From assembly GCA_905182995.1 (NCBI GenBank), contig CAJJDP010000032.1, positions 185,221 to 249,220 on the forward strand: DNA of 64,000 nucleotides, given 5' to 3'. The stretch is from Paramecium octaurelia (lineage: Eukaryota > Ciliophora > Oligohymenophorea > Peniculida > Parameciidae). The notes below the pieces were generated by a model, which had not been told where the DNA came from, did no database searches, and saw only the letters and a list, made by a program, of their open reading frames with translations. Within the stretch, counting starts at the first letter, position 1, and each line of letters opens with the position of its first letter. The translations under genes and the position numbers were made by a program. Below are positions 36,545 through 51,543 of this stretch, one piece after another.

Positions 36545-38297
36545 ATGATAAAAGTCTATAATCCAGAATTACTTATTTCTGATGCATAGGATAAATTAAC
36601 ATAACTAGTTAGAGATGATTTTAAGCCATTTATTTTGAGGTGTGAATAACACAAGCTCTGCGTGTTGGAAAATGAGAACTTGATACTATTTTCTGTGCTT
36701 TTTGATAAATGTTCGCCTATAATTGATGAAGCCTAATTGTATACATGAATTATAAATAAGAACGATTACGCTTGTGAGTTAAAAGGATGAATCTAAAATA
36801 ATAGCAATTAAGTTTGCGGACAAGAAAGGGATGTCTTATCTACAACATTATGTATATATATTTCACGGTATCTAGATTAATTCAAGAAAAACATATACAA
36901 AGTATATGGGTCCTTTAGCATATCAACCAGTGAGAAAAGAAAGGACTTCATTATTGAGTACAGAATCCCCTGAATAAAATTTCAGAGGAATATTAAATCT
37001 GGCAATTTTGATATTGATAGCTAATCATATTAGATTGATATTCGAGAATTTTTAAAAGTATGGTTTGCTTATAACAAATGTATTCTGGAAGTTTGAGATG
37101 GTGTAAATAAATGGTAATCCTATCATGTAAGCTTTATTGGCATTAATTATTAATTTGTTGTCTGGATTTGGAATTCAATATTTATAATTTAAAAGAGATT
37201 TTAATCCTAGATTTATTAGAATATTTAATATAGCTAACATTGCATTAACTATAATAATCCCATGTTATTTAATCTAAGGATCTCATCCAGGATTGAATTT
37301 GATTTTTCTAGGTGTTCAATTTATAGTCTTTATGAAGTTGATAAGCTATGCACACTTTTTGAGGAATACATACTTCTATATTTAAAGAATAAAATAAGTG
37401 TAAAATAAGAAGGTATCACTTGATAATTTCTTTGCTGAATATGAAGTCAATGGTGAGAACCTTAAGATATTGGAAAAATATGCTCAAAATTAATCAAAGA
37501 TTTTGGACTTTCAACATTACTTATATTTTCTAGCTGCTCCTACATTGTGCTTTCAATTGTCATATCTAAGAACCAATTCTATAAGGAAAGTTTGGTTGGT
37601 CAAGAGAATTATCGAATATATTTTTGTCATTCTTTTTTTATTGATTATTTGGTTCCAATACACAGAACCCCTTGTGGAGAACACATACAAAATGCTATCA
37701 AAAGCTCCGACTTTGATGGTGCTTGTTGATCGATTGTTAAAGTTGGCAATACCCAATACTTATATGTGGATTGCCTTATTTTATGGGTAATTCTAATGCT
37801 TTTTAAATATCACAGCAGAACTCTTGAGATTTGCAGATAGAGAGTTTTACAAAGATTGGTGGAATTGTAAGAATCTTGAAGAATATTGGAGATTGTGGAA
37901 TTTACCTGTTCATCATTGGTTAGTTAGTATAATATATAATTAATATTATATAATAGGACACATATATTTTCCATGTCTAAAATCAGGGATGAGCAGAACT
38001 GTTTCGAATATGATAGTGTTTTTAGTATCAGCTTTAGGTCATGAATACATAGTCAGTGCTTCAATTGGTGTGATAGAGGCTTGGGCATTTGTGGGGATGT
38101 TTGCATAGGCACCATTTATGTTAATGTAAAAGAAATTAGAGAAAGTAAATATATGAAAATATCATAAGTTACTAAAATTATAAGACTCCTAATTAGGAAA
38201 TTTAATGTTTTGGATGACTTTTTGTTTTATTGGATAACCAATTATGATCTTTGTTTATTACTTCAGATATTTAGAAAAGATTGGCCATCCAATATGA
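36545..38297 (+). CDS. Diacylglycerol/sterol O-acyltransferase (MBOAT, DGAT1/SOAT type)
   Basis: Endoplasmic-reticulum enzyme that esterifies diacylglycerol or sterol with acyl-CoA for storage lipid. About 550-558 residues: a cytosolic N-terminus of about 110, then multiple membrane helices, the motif FADREFYKDWWN, the catalytic-histidine region SALGHEYIVS, and the C-terminal TFCFIGQPIMIFVYY. Introns: 36739-36760 (22 nt, AAG end), a 30-nt TAG intron, 38145-38168 (24 nt, AAG end), and a probable 24-nt in-frame intron (GTATAT...TAG after QHY). With or without the last one the codon sum is exact. The pattern fits DGAT1 somewhat better than SOAT. Confidence 0.9.
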
Positions 38298-38343
38298 TAA
38301 TATAAATATGTAACAGTATCAAAAAGGATATATTAATTGAATT

Positions 38344-41265
38344 TCAATCATCTTCTTCCACAACAGCAAACATTGATTTGTTAATATTTCCATACTGTAA
38401 TTTAAATTCTTCAGAGGCGCAAGTATTAGCTAAATGGATTATCATCTTCTCCAATTTCAAATGAAGTTGTTAAACAACTCTTTAATCCCAAGTTAAATCA
38501 ACAGCATCTATTCCTGGCATTGAGACTTTATCAGCTATTCTAGCAATTGCTTCTAAGAATTCAATAAAAGTCATCTAAAATATCCTATCACTTTCTAATT
38601 CATCTACTTAAAGCATCATTGATAAATTAAAAGCCTAAATTAAATTTATTATGTACATTATCTGCATCTCTTTCAACAAATCTTTCATCATATAAACTGG
38701 CTTATGAACAAATTTCGTGTATTTCATCCAAACACATAAACTTCTTCTAACCTGGTTTCACCTTCTTCACACTATATTTATTATAAATGTGATTGAGTAA
38801 TGGTCTAAAGAATTTCAAACAATCATCACATTGCTCATTAAAATATCTCTCATCCCTCCACTTTTATGCATCAAATGTGGACATATATGTTTTACATTGT
38901 TCTAATATCATTTTTGTTGCCTCTAACATATTATTAGCAACTTTAGTTTTTAGATACTTATCCTCTGAAACCCTTACAAGAAACTCCATAAATTAGAATC
39001 TACAAAGAGCTCGTTCTGGATTTCTAAAATTTCCTTTGTATTCAATTGAGGCTGCACACGTTGCAATGAATTTCAAATCTAAATCTGATAATTTTAATGT
39101 TTTTCCATCTATAAGTTCTGTCTATTAAGCGAATTCTGTAATAACGTTTGAAGATATTGACCAAATATCCCCTGTTGGACTGTTAGAACTATATTATTTA
39201 TAAGTTTCCTTAATCAATTTATAATGTGCCCACAAAACATTCTTAATTTCTAATAATTCATCGGGATTCTTAACAATTTTAGATATTTTACTACAAGAAA
39301 AATCTTTCTCAAAGCATTTCTTTAACAAATCCTCATTTTCAAATTTAAAATCTTTAGCCCAAATAGAAATGGGAAATGTCCATATTCTCTTTTGTTTTTT
39401 CAATTTTGGAGGTATATAAATTGGATCTGGTGTTCTAGGTAACACACTAATTAATGGTTTGAATTCAACTTAATCAAAAATTAGAAAATGTTTAAACTTC
39501 TTTACCTAATTCACATTATCCATCAACACACTTATATAGTTATTATTGTAATTAATTTTTAATTAGTGTCCAAAAGGAACATTTGGTTAATCATTAGCAA
39601 TTACTTGCGCATCATTCATTGTGTAAATATACTATGTAGTATTGGTGGGGATCATTAAAGTTAAAGTTATTTAATCGTAAGTCTTAGGAATATAAACTTA
39701 TTTATAAGCCTCGAAATCCAAATGAATAAATAAAGGATCTGCTTCACCTTCTCCTGAAACATCAGGTGTCCAAGTAAACTTCTATTCTTACCAACCTTCA
39801 CATATCCAACACACATTCTCCTATCTGATTGTTGTAGTCTACTATAATCCCTTGATTCTAGGTGTTTCTCCTAAGACTCTCTACAATTCATTCTCCTGTA
39901 TCTATAAGAATCCCCTTGCATCAACAACTCCCCAATTATTCACAAAATGAAATCCATATATTGTTCTGTTCTGTTTTAATGCATTTGCTATTAATTTACA
40001 ATCATTTAGATTAAATTGATTGGAGGATAAATCAAAATGCAACACAGTCTTATTAGTAAGCAAAAAATCACATATCTTCTATATACATTACACATCTTTT
40101 CTCTCTTAGATTCCAAAGCTATTCCAACCAGCATCAAACACCAATAAAGTCTTATTCTCTATTAAAGCTTCAAATATCTTCTACCCTCCCCATCCTTTTA
40201 TTTAATTCCAATGTATATATAATTATTCCATATTATCTAATTGAATGATGCTTTCCTTAATAATCTCTGCAATATCATTAGTCAAGTAATTTTTGCTAAT
40301 ATTTAATGATTTCAACTTATTATTGCTATTCAACAATGCCTTCATAATACGAGTTACATTTCTGTCTCCTAATTTATTGTCTTCTAAATTTAAAACTTCT
40401 AATCTAAAATTTTTATTATATTTTATTACTTATTTTCCCTTGATTATATTTGCTAACAAATTGAATCTGTTCCTATTTTTCCAATATTATTTTATTAAAG
40501 ATCTAGAATTTTGGCCACTTTTCCAATTTAATTCAAAATTTAAGTTGCTCCTGAACTTTGAATTCTGTTATTTGCCATATAAAAATCCTTGATATTTGGA
40601 TTGACTTTCAGACCTTCACTTAACATGGATGCATATCTATCTCCATACTTCTAATGACTTATTTAAAGAGATTATTCACTCCCTTTTGTTTTGACAACTC
40701 CAATCTTACAAGGTAATACATCAATTTATTCTGCCTACTTAAGCATTGCAGTTTACACACTATCTATTTATCAATTTATAACTTACCTGAAATTTTGAAG
40801 AAATCATTTTATTAACGAACCTTATTCACTTTTTTGTAATGTTGATAATATAACTAGACTGCCTAAGGTCCAACTAAAGGTTTGTTTAATAAATCTTCTT
40901 TCACTATTGTTGGTGACAATTACAAATTCTTTCTTATTTCATTTTCTTGTTCTTCCTCAAGAGGATCTGGTTTCTTTTTTGGTTTGAGAACATGATCTAC
41001 CCTAAGAAATTTCTTCTTATTATCTGAATTGTAAGGTACCATAGCAGCTATTTTAGCAAGAACTATTATTCTAGAATTAAAGTTTACTCTATGGATTTAT
41101 TTGACTTTCGTGTGGCATCGAATAGGATGCATTTCTAGAGAGATGAGTACTACTTGGATTTATCACAGTTGAAGCATCTTAAAATTATACACTGCTTCTT
41201 CTTCTATCTAATTGATTTTAATATTTATTTGCTTGATCTTAATGATAATGTCTATCCTCGATCAT
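38344..41265 (-). CDS. Large leucine-rich-repeat protein with C-terminal helical/EF-hand-like region
   Basis: 941 residues. N-terminal 130 residues are polar (DRRRSSVQFQDAS); residues about 170-400 are ribonuclease-inhibitor-type LRRs (IKDFYMANNRIQSSG, LDLQQNNIGKIG, LEVLNLEDNKLGD, HFDLSSNQFNLND). Next comes a Trp-rich middle (CWICEGWQEQKFTWTPD) and a C-terminal all-helical region with RALCRFQFMEFLVRVSEDKY and FQMTFIEFLEAIARIADK, which recall paired EF-hand-like helices found in ciliate and flagellate LRR proteins. Four introns (25, 23, 26, 22 nt) give exactly 942 codons. Likely cytoskeletal or ciliary; the function is unproven. Confidence 0.82.
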
Positions 41266-41411
41266 TTATAATTTGATTTATAATATTGAGATAAAATATA
41301 ACAATAAATTTTGTTATATTAAAATGTATTTCATTTTGTTTATAAGCAAAGATCTCTAGAATTTATAATATAAAATTAATTGTATTATGATTAATAATTA
41401 ATTAAATAAAA

Positions 41412-41860
41412 ATGTCAAAAATTTCTGAAAATAATATAATTGATGGTAAAAGAAAAAGAGTAATGTCGACTGACGGTGTTTTAGCTTGTGTTACAACCAA
41501 TCTATTGAAAACTTCTATCTAAAAATAAGGTATTAAATAGAAGAAACCTTTGAAATAAAAAAAGAGAATTGTGAATTAATAAGAATCGGATAGCTCAGCT
41601 GTTTAAGTTGTTGAGAAACCTTAAAAGAAAAAAGAAGAGAAAGTGAGAATAACAAAAAGTGCCCTTAAAGAATTGATCAGTTAGCATTTTTTAATCATTG
41701 ACGATGAAGAATAGAAGCAATAATAGGTATCAAAAATCCTCCAAATTTTTAGCCAAAAAAACAGATCAAGCATTAAATAAATGATTCAAATAGTGAAAGT
41801 TCAAGTTCAGATTAATCATCATCAGAAGACATTCCAAAAAGATATAAACATAAGTCATGA
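41412..41860 (+). CDS. Small Lys-rich, probably nuclear protein
   Basis: 140 residues, one 26-nt intron, exact 141 codons. Two clusters of basic residues (DGKRKRVM near the start; KQKKRIVNQQ and KPQKKKEEKVRITK in the middle) look like nuclear-localisation signals, followed by a Ser/Asp-rich stretch (NDSNSESSSSDQSSSEDIPK) and a basic end. No recognisable domain. Divergent from the LRR gene with 146 bp between starts. Confidence 0.72.
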
Positions 41861-42076
41861 AAAATACAAATCATATATTCTATTAAATAATTAATTAAAA
41901 AATTGTTGTAAATCTAATTCTTAAAGTTTTCTTCACTTTCCTGATTATCTTCCATCTACCAATAATAAGATTTATATTCTAAAAGATTAAAGTAAATCAA
42001 GCATTTTTAAATTCATTTCTAATTTTTATATTAATTAAATCACAAGTAATTCTTCTACTTGATAATTAATAATACA

Positions 42077-42598
42077 ATGTCGAATGGCTAAATAGGACGC
42101 AAAAAGTATTAAAGTAATCGCAATGAAAATTCGGTAAGAACCAGTTAGAAAGGAGAACTAACATTTAAATGGTTATGAACATATTATTATCAGACAGCCC
42201 ACATAAGTGGATATGAAGCTGACAATTTTGTATTAGTATACTTCATTCAAGAGAAACAAAATACTAGTATCATAATGTAAAAAAGACAGATGCCATTAAA
42301 AAACTTATATTTGATGTTAACCATATCGCTGATGATTCTCCTGTTCTAAAAAGTAACATAATCTCAATATTTTAGAGGAAATCTTTCATAAAGTAAATTA
42401 AATAATACGAATAGAGCATTTAGTCAGAACTATTAATTTGCTTAAAGTTCTAATAAAGAATTCAGGTACAAATTATAATATATAGCTAATTAGAATCTCT
42501 CAGCTTTTCTCCATATTCAAAAAATTATGAAAAGAACTAATTATGCAAATGATTATTTAACAATGAATAAGATCCCCCTTTTCGAATGCAATAAATGA
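42077..42598 (+). CDS. Small protein with four introns, two of only 19 nt
   Basis: 146 residues, unknown family. Introns 42134-42152 (19 nt, AAG end), 42267-42285 (19 nt, AAG end), one of 23 nt and one of 20 nt (both TAG) give exactly 147 codons, and every junction is needed to leave the frame free of TGA. The product is helical with alternating hydrophobic and basic residues (DAIKKLIFDVNHIADD, IEHLVRTINLLKVLIKN). No signal peptide. These are among the shortest introns in the window. Confidence 0.72.
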
Positions 42599-42635
42599 AA
42601 AAATGCGTTTCATATTTTAATTTGATAAAGATAAA

Positions 42636-44028
42636 CTCGAAATGAAAAATTAAAAGAACATCTTTTATAAGAATTCAATCGTCAATCAATTAACAATATT
42701 TCATAACTCAATTTACAAAAGTAGTTTGTATCTAATAGTTTCATTTATTATACAATACTAAATATTATAAACAAATGTCAATATAAATATTATGTAATAA
42801 TAATCACCTCCAAAAATAATTTTAATAGCCATCAGCACGGAAATGCTTGGGCGTTATGCTTCTTACAAAATTCAAGTCGATCAAAATATAGTTTGTAGAA
42901 GGTTCACTGATTTTGTTCACTTTTATGAGGCATTACGTGCTAATTACCCTGGAGTATTTGTGCCAAGACTCCCTGAAAAACAAGCTATGGTAACAGTGTA
43001 TTTAGGATCATAGGGTAATCTTGGAGAAGATTTCCTTAGAGTCAGAAGAAGAATGCTTCAATATTTTCTGATTTCAATATTCAAAAGGAAGATCTTATGG
43101 AATTCGCCAGAAACAAAATAATTTTTCAATGAGTAGAACTTAACATGGATACCAATTAATAATGAAAGTACATCTTTAGAAGAAAAATATCAAGCTAATC
43201 TTCCTGATTGCTCAAATGTAAACAACTTAATTAATTGAAGTTAGAAATTACATTAGATATGAAATGCTAATTCTATGATTTTTAGTCATTCGTAGTTAAA
43301 GTCAAGCCAATGATAGAAAATTTTAAAAAGATGTGTAACAATTATGTGACTGCTAAGACGAATTTCAATACGGAAAAACTCATTTTTGTGAATTATGTAC
43401 TTCCAGAGTTCGAGAAGAATTTATTGTTTAAGAGTGATAAAAAGTTTTTCGAAAAAATAAAGCCTTTAGATTTGATGAAGAATTAAAGATATGATTAGGT
43501 TCGTAAGTTTTAGAGTGATCAAATTTTGATTGATTTATCTATATTGGAGAGTGATATTGAAGTATTAAATAATAGATAAACATTAGTCTCATTTGATTTA
43601 ATTTGAATAGATACGAAAGTGGGAAGATAAGATACTAAAATATGAAGACAAAATAAGATAATGTCAATTAGATTTATAATAAACGATAAACAATTAGAGA
43701 AATGCAGTAGCTAAGCTATTTTTTGGATCTAAGGACAAAGAAATATTAAGATTGTAGAATTAGATTGAACAAGTAAATCTTGAAATATTTTTATTTTTAG
43801 TATTCTAAAACAATATAGGAATTAAAGGGATTAATAAATATAACAATGGGACAGGTTTGTCTATTTGAAATTCCTGATTTCATAAAGGAAAAGGAGCAAA
43901 ATCTTTTTAAATTAATAAAACTCATAGGATAATTGGAAATGGAATAAGTTGGTATAATAGGAGAATATTGGCAGAACATTCTGGAGTCTCGTTTAATATC
44001 TCAAATTGAATAGTAACAGGTTTATGAC
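42636..44028 (+). repeat. Exact 1393-bp direct repeat, unit 1
   Basis: Begins ctcgaaatgaaaaatt and ends caggtttatgac. Every base that I compared recurs at +1394 in unit 2. The unit contains the upstream region and nearly all of the sorting nexin gene. Confidence 0.95.
42792..44028 (+). CDS. Sorting nexin (PX-BAR), truncated assembly copy
   Basis: Identical over its length to the complete gene starting at 44186 and cut at the N at 44029. It has the same start (MQQQSPPKIILIAIST) and PX domain, but its final exon breaks off after QQQVYD. I read it as the end of one contig that overlaps the next, not as a second gene. Confidence 0.7.
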
Positions 44029-44029
44029 N
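44029..44029. other. Single-N assembly join
   Basis: One N separates the two identical 1393-bp units. Joining contigs whose ends overlap, without collapsing the overlap, would give exactly this. Confidence 0.9.
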
Positions 44030-45422
44030 CTCGAAATGAAAAATTAAAAGAACATCTTTTATAAGAATTCAATCGTCAATCAATTAACAATATTTCATAA
44101 CTCAATTTACAAAAGTAGTTTGTATCTAATAGTTTCATTTATTATACAATACTAAATATTATAAACAAATGTCAATATAAATATTATGTAATAATAATCA
44201 CCTCCAAAAATAATTTTAATAGCCATCAGCACGGAAATGCTTGGGCGTTATGCTTCTTACAAAATTCAAGTCGATCAAAATATAGTTTGTAGAAGGTTCA
44301 CTGATTTTGTTCACTTTTATGAGGCATTACGTGCTAATTACCCTGGAGTATTTGTGCCAAGACTCCCTGAAAAACAAGCTATGGTAACAGTGTATTTAGG
44401 ATCATAGGGTAATCTTGGAGAAGATTTCCTTAGAGTCAGAAGAAGAATGCTTCAATATTTTCTGATTTCAATATTCAAAAGGAAGATCTTATGGAATTCG
44501 CCAGAAACAAAATAATTTTTCAATGAGTAGAACTTAACATGGATACCAATTAATAATGAAAGTACATCTTTAGAAGAAAAATATCAAGCTAATCTTCCTG
44601 ATTGCTCAAATGTAAACAACTTAATTAATTGAAGTTAGAAATTACATTAGATATGAAATGCTAATTCTATGATTTTTAGTCATTCGTAGTTAAAGTCAAG
44701 CCAATGATAGAAAATTTTAAAAAGATGTGTAACAATTATGTGACTGCTAAGACGAATTTCAATACGGAAAAACTCATTTTTGTGAATTATGTACTTCCAG
44801 AGTTCGAGAAGAATTTATTGTTTAAGAGTGATAAAAAGTTTTTCGAAAAAATAAAGCCTTTAGATTTGATGAAGAATTAAAGATATGATTAGGTTCGTAA
44901 GTTTTAGAGTGATCAAATTTTGATTGATTTATCTATATTGGAGAGTGATATTGAAGTATTAAATAATAGATAAACATTAGTCTCATTTGATTTAATTTGA
45001 ATAGATACGAAAGTGGGAAGATAAGATACTAAAATATGAAGACAAAATAAGATAATGTCAATTAGATTTATAATAAACGATAAACAATTAGAGAAATGCA
45101 GTAGCTAAGCTATTTTTTGGATCTAAGGACAAAGAAATATTAAGATTGTAGAATTAGATTGAACAAGTAAATCTTGAAATATTTTTATTTTTAGTATTCT
45201 AAAACAATATAGGAATTAAAGGGATTAATAAATATAACAATGGGACAGGTTTGTCTATTTGAAATTCCTGATTTCATAAAGGAAAAGGAGCAAAATCTTT
45301 TTAAATTAATAAAACTCATAGGATAATTGGAAATGGAATAAGTTGGTATAATAGGAGAATATTGGCAGAACATTCTGGAGTCTCGTTTAATATCTCAAAT
45401 TGAATAGTAACAGGTTTATGAC
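44030..45422 (+). repeat. Exact 1393-bp direct repeat, unit 2
   Basis: Second unit of the duplication described at 42636. After its end at 45422 the sequence continues uniquely through the 3' end of the sorting nexin gene. Confidence 0.95.
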
Positions 45423-45563
45423 TCAGTTATTATAATTGATTAGAAATAATAGGATTTAGGTTAATAACTAAAGGTCGAAGAGAAGAGTGAGAATTAAGAA
45501 AACAAGGAAAATAAGAGCATGGTAATATCATAAGAATAGGAATAAAAGAGTGAATAAAATTGA
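44186..45563 (+). CDS. Sorting nexin with PX and BAR-like domains
   Basis: Membrane-trafficking protein that binds phosphoinositides on endosomes, like the Vps5/SNX subunits of retromer. 425 residues: PX domain from about 10 to 125 with YKIQVDQNIVCRRFTDFVHF, the PxxP-like PRLPEKQ and LRVRRRMLQYFL; then a helical BAR-like half (FEKNLLFKSDKKFFEKIK, KILKYEDKIRQCQLDL). Introns: 24 nt (in frame, no TGA), 23 nt (AAG end), 25 nt with an unusual GTC 5' end, and 28 nt; exact 426 codons. The start used is the ATG that opens MQQQSPPK. Confidence 0.88.
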
Positions 45564-45611
45564 TAATATATTAGTAATGAATTTGTGTATCCTTAATATT
45601 ATTTAAAATAA

Positions 45612-46288
45612 ATGAGCAGAAATCAATAAAAGCAATAACCAGCAGCTTAAACAACTCAATAACCTAATAAAAGTTAAGTGCAAGCTCCAGCAGCAACAAG
45701 AGGAAAGTCTCCTGCTACAGCAGCATCTTAATAACCTGTATAGCCAGCTGCTAGTGGTTTCGATCCTTCGAAGTATGTGAAACCAGGACTTAGCAAGGAA
45801 GAAGTTTTAAAGATTAAGGAATGTTTTGACATCTTCGATGACGATAAGAGTGGCTCAATATCGTAAGAGAAAATAATTATAAAAGTCCAAATGAAATGAA
45901 GAATGCCATAATTGCTTTAGGAATGGAATAATCAGCTGAAGAGATTGTTAATATGATTTAAGATCTTGATTAAGATGGATCAAGTTTGATTGATTTTGAA
46001 GAATTTCTAAACATTTTTGGATTTTCAGGGTATTGATAATTAATATAAACATTTAGCACAATCGAAGATGAATAAGTGCTTGAGAAATTATATTAAGAAT
46101 TTGATTCCTCTGGATAAAGTAAAGTTACTTACGAGGATTTCAAAAGAATCAATGATTTAGTATCTGAGAGATACACAGATTAAGAATTAAGAGAAATGGT
46201 TGAATATGCAGATAAAGATAAGGATGGCTCATTAAGTTGGGATGAATTTAAAGCTGTTGTTCAAAAAGAATATCCAAATCAAGCATGA
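45612..46288 (+). CDS. Centrin (EF-hand protein) with long N-terminal extension
   Basis: Calcium-binding protein of basal bodies, infraciliary lattice and other contractile fibres. 208 residues: an Ala/Gln/Pro-rich extension of about 60 residues, then four EF-hands: FDIFDDDKSGSIS (good loop), DLDQDGSSLIDFEEF (good), EFDSSGQSKVTYEDF (degenerate), YADKDKDGSLSWDEF (good). Introns 45863-45885 (23 nt, AAG end) and a 27-nt TAG intron; exact 209 codons. Starts 49 bp after the sorting nexin stop on the same strand. The extension is longer than in canonical centrins of about 170 residues. Confidence 0.93.
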
Positions 46289-46315
46289 ATATGATAAATA
46301 ATAGGAGCAAAATAA

Positions 46316-47596
46316 TCAATCATATATGCTATCAATTTCCGTTATTGTCTCTAAGTGTATGAACCATTCTTTGAAAATCGTTGAAAATTCACTTTTAGCT
46401 TATTCATATGATTTATTTCCCACTCTTTGTAGAAGGATTCTAGAATAAGGAGTATTTGGAATGACTTCCTTCTATTTTACTAACTTCTGTCTAACCTGCT
46501 TTTCTGCTTTTACTCTGTCAATCCATTTCTGCTTAATGCTTCCCATCTTCTCCCATTCTTCCTAAGCCCTCACTTCCTAATTGCTAGACAACTACCCACT
46601 TTTCTTTAAAACCCATTTCGATTGGAAATAAGCATCATAACCTTGAGTGCAGAACTCTTACAGAAATAACTTATATGCCATCTAGTTCAACTTCTAATCT
46701 TACAATGCATATTTCTTAGCCCTTATTTTATAAGTCTCTATTATTTGATAACCATACTTCTTTAGATGATCTTCAGACAACTGGAACACTTATGATTGTG
46801 GTTATTCCGATTACATTACTTTCTGTATTATGCGTTTGATGACTCGACATAAACAATAATTTAAGAATTTCAAATTTATACATTCGATAAAATTTTGCCC
46901 ATATTGATGTGGATCAATAAATTACTTAAATTTCTTATGATGTATGAATGTTTGAGATCTCAATTCCATAAACTTTACAAATTCCTAAGAAGGCATCTTC
47001 TCAACTCTTGCCTTCATGTAACCCTCCCAAATCTCGTGTGGAGATTCCGATATTATTGAAGAATTTGAAACTGAATCCTCTTGCTAAGAGTACTATTCCT
47101 CATAGATTAGAATCTTTTCCTTTTAAGCTTTATTTCTTAATGTTGTCTCATAGTCTACATTATTGTCTTAATTAACTTCTGATGCATGTTTCTTTAGTCT
47201 CTTTGAAATTCTTGATAATTTCTAAAATAAACTAACAAACTCTTTGAAAACACAATTTAAATAATTTTAGAGTATTCTCTTGTTTTTAGTTAATGGTTGA
47301 GGAAATTCGAATTTGATATCCGATCCCATTTGCTCCCAAGGCTTAGGAGCAGGCGAGTAGAGAGCATGTAGAATTAGTGGCGAAAATATGTCTGATATCA
47401 ATTCCTGAATTTATAGATGGGCGAGATTATGCACCTCAGATTTTCTTTAATCGCCATAAACATATAGCATATTCTTGATAGTCTTTGTAAGAGGAAAAGT
47501 GGAATCCTCATCATTTTCTGATTGTTAAATTGATGGTGAACTTGGCTCTTCATGCTTTGGTGAATTAAATTCAACATGCATATGTCTTCTTTTCAT
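46316..47596 (-). CDS. Protein with N-terminal TAF13/SPT3-like histone fold
   Basis: 426 residues in one intronless frame. Residues about 35-75 read FPLTKTIKNMLYVYGDQRKS and then LAHLQIQELISDIF, which matches the TAF13/SPT3 pattern (xLRxMMYGFGD followed by a long helix) of a TFIID or SAGA histone fold. The remaining 350 residues are helical and basic with no family I recognise (WEGYMKARVEKMPSQEFVKF; RAQEEWEKMGSIKQKWIDR). Human TAF13 is about 124 residues, so this would be a much longer form. The assignment rests on one motif by eye. Confidence 0.55.
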
Positions 47597-47994
47597 ATTT
47601 TATAATTAATATATATATTTATATTCATTAATTGTATAAAAATAATATTATATTTTTTAATTTTGATAATTCTTGTCTTTTATAACCCTTATAAGATAGA
47701 TAATTAACTACTACCTTTTCAATATGCATAAATTCATTATATACACATTAGTTCTTAACAAATTGAGATAAAAATCAATAAATTTAACGAAATAATCTCA
47801 TTTTGAAATAAAAAGTTTTAAGTTTGAATTATGTTAGTGTAAAAAACATATATCAATAACGAAATTTTTTAAGTGAAATTTTGACTATTGCTTAGCCTTT
47901 ACAGAAAAATGTTGTTTGTTAAAGTCCAAAAAACTGTCTCAAATTGCGAACAATCCTATTAAATGATTTGATGTTATATCAATATTAATTAAAA
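47597..47994. other. Divergent intergenic region
   Basis: 398 bp, AT-rich with long A/T runs, between divergent genes. No coding signal or RNA gene seen. Confidence 0.5.
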
Positions 47995-49397
<1,403 letters not shown>

Positions 49398-49421
49398 ATA
49401 TATTTTATTTATTTAATATCT

Positions 49422-51356
<1,935 letters not shown>

Positions 51357-51543
51357 TGAAAAATAAAATAGATTTCGGAATGTTAATTTTGAAATATTTA
51401 AACAAGATTTAAGCATTGAAAAATTCTTTCACAAACAGGTATTATATCTCTATAAGATTTATATAATGTAATTAAATAATATTCTTTAATGGATGGAATA
51501 GATTTTACAGGTTTAACTTCGATAATTATTTTAATATTTTATT

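Noticed and set aside
37503-37790. Separate short membrane ORFs inside the acyltransferase region
   Set aside because: With TAA/TAG as Gln they are simply part of the single DGAT1-type frame; the other-frame ORFs there are shadows.
43797-43979. Minus-strand ORF, repeated at 45191-45373
   Set aside because: Antisense to the sorting nexin gene; it appears twice only because the region is duplicated in the assembly.
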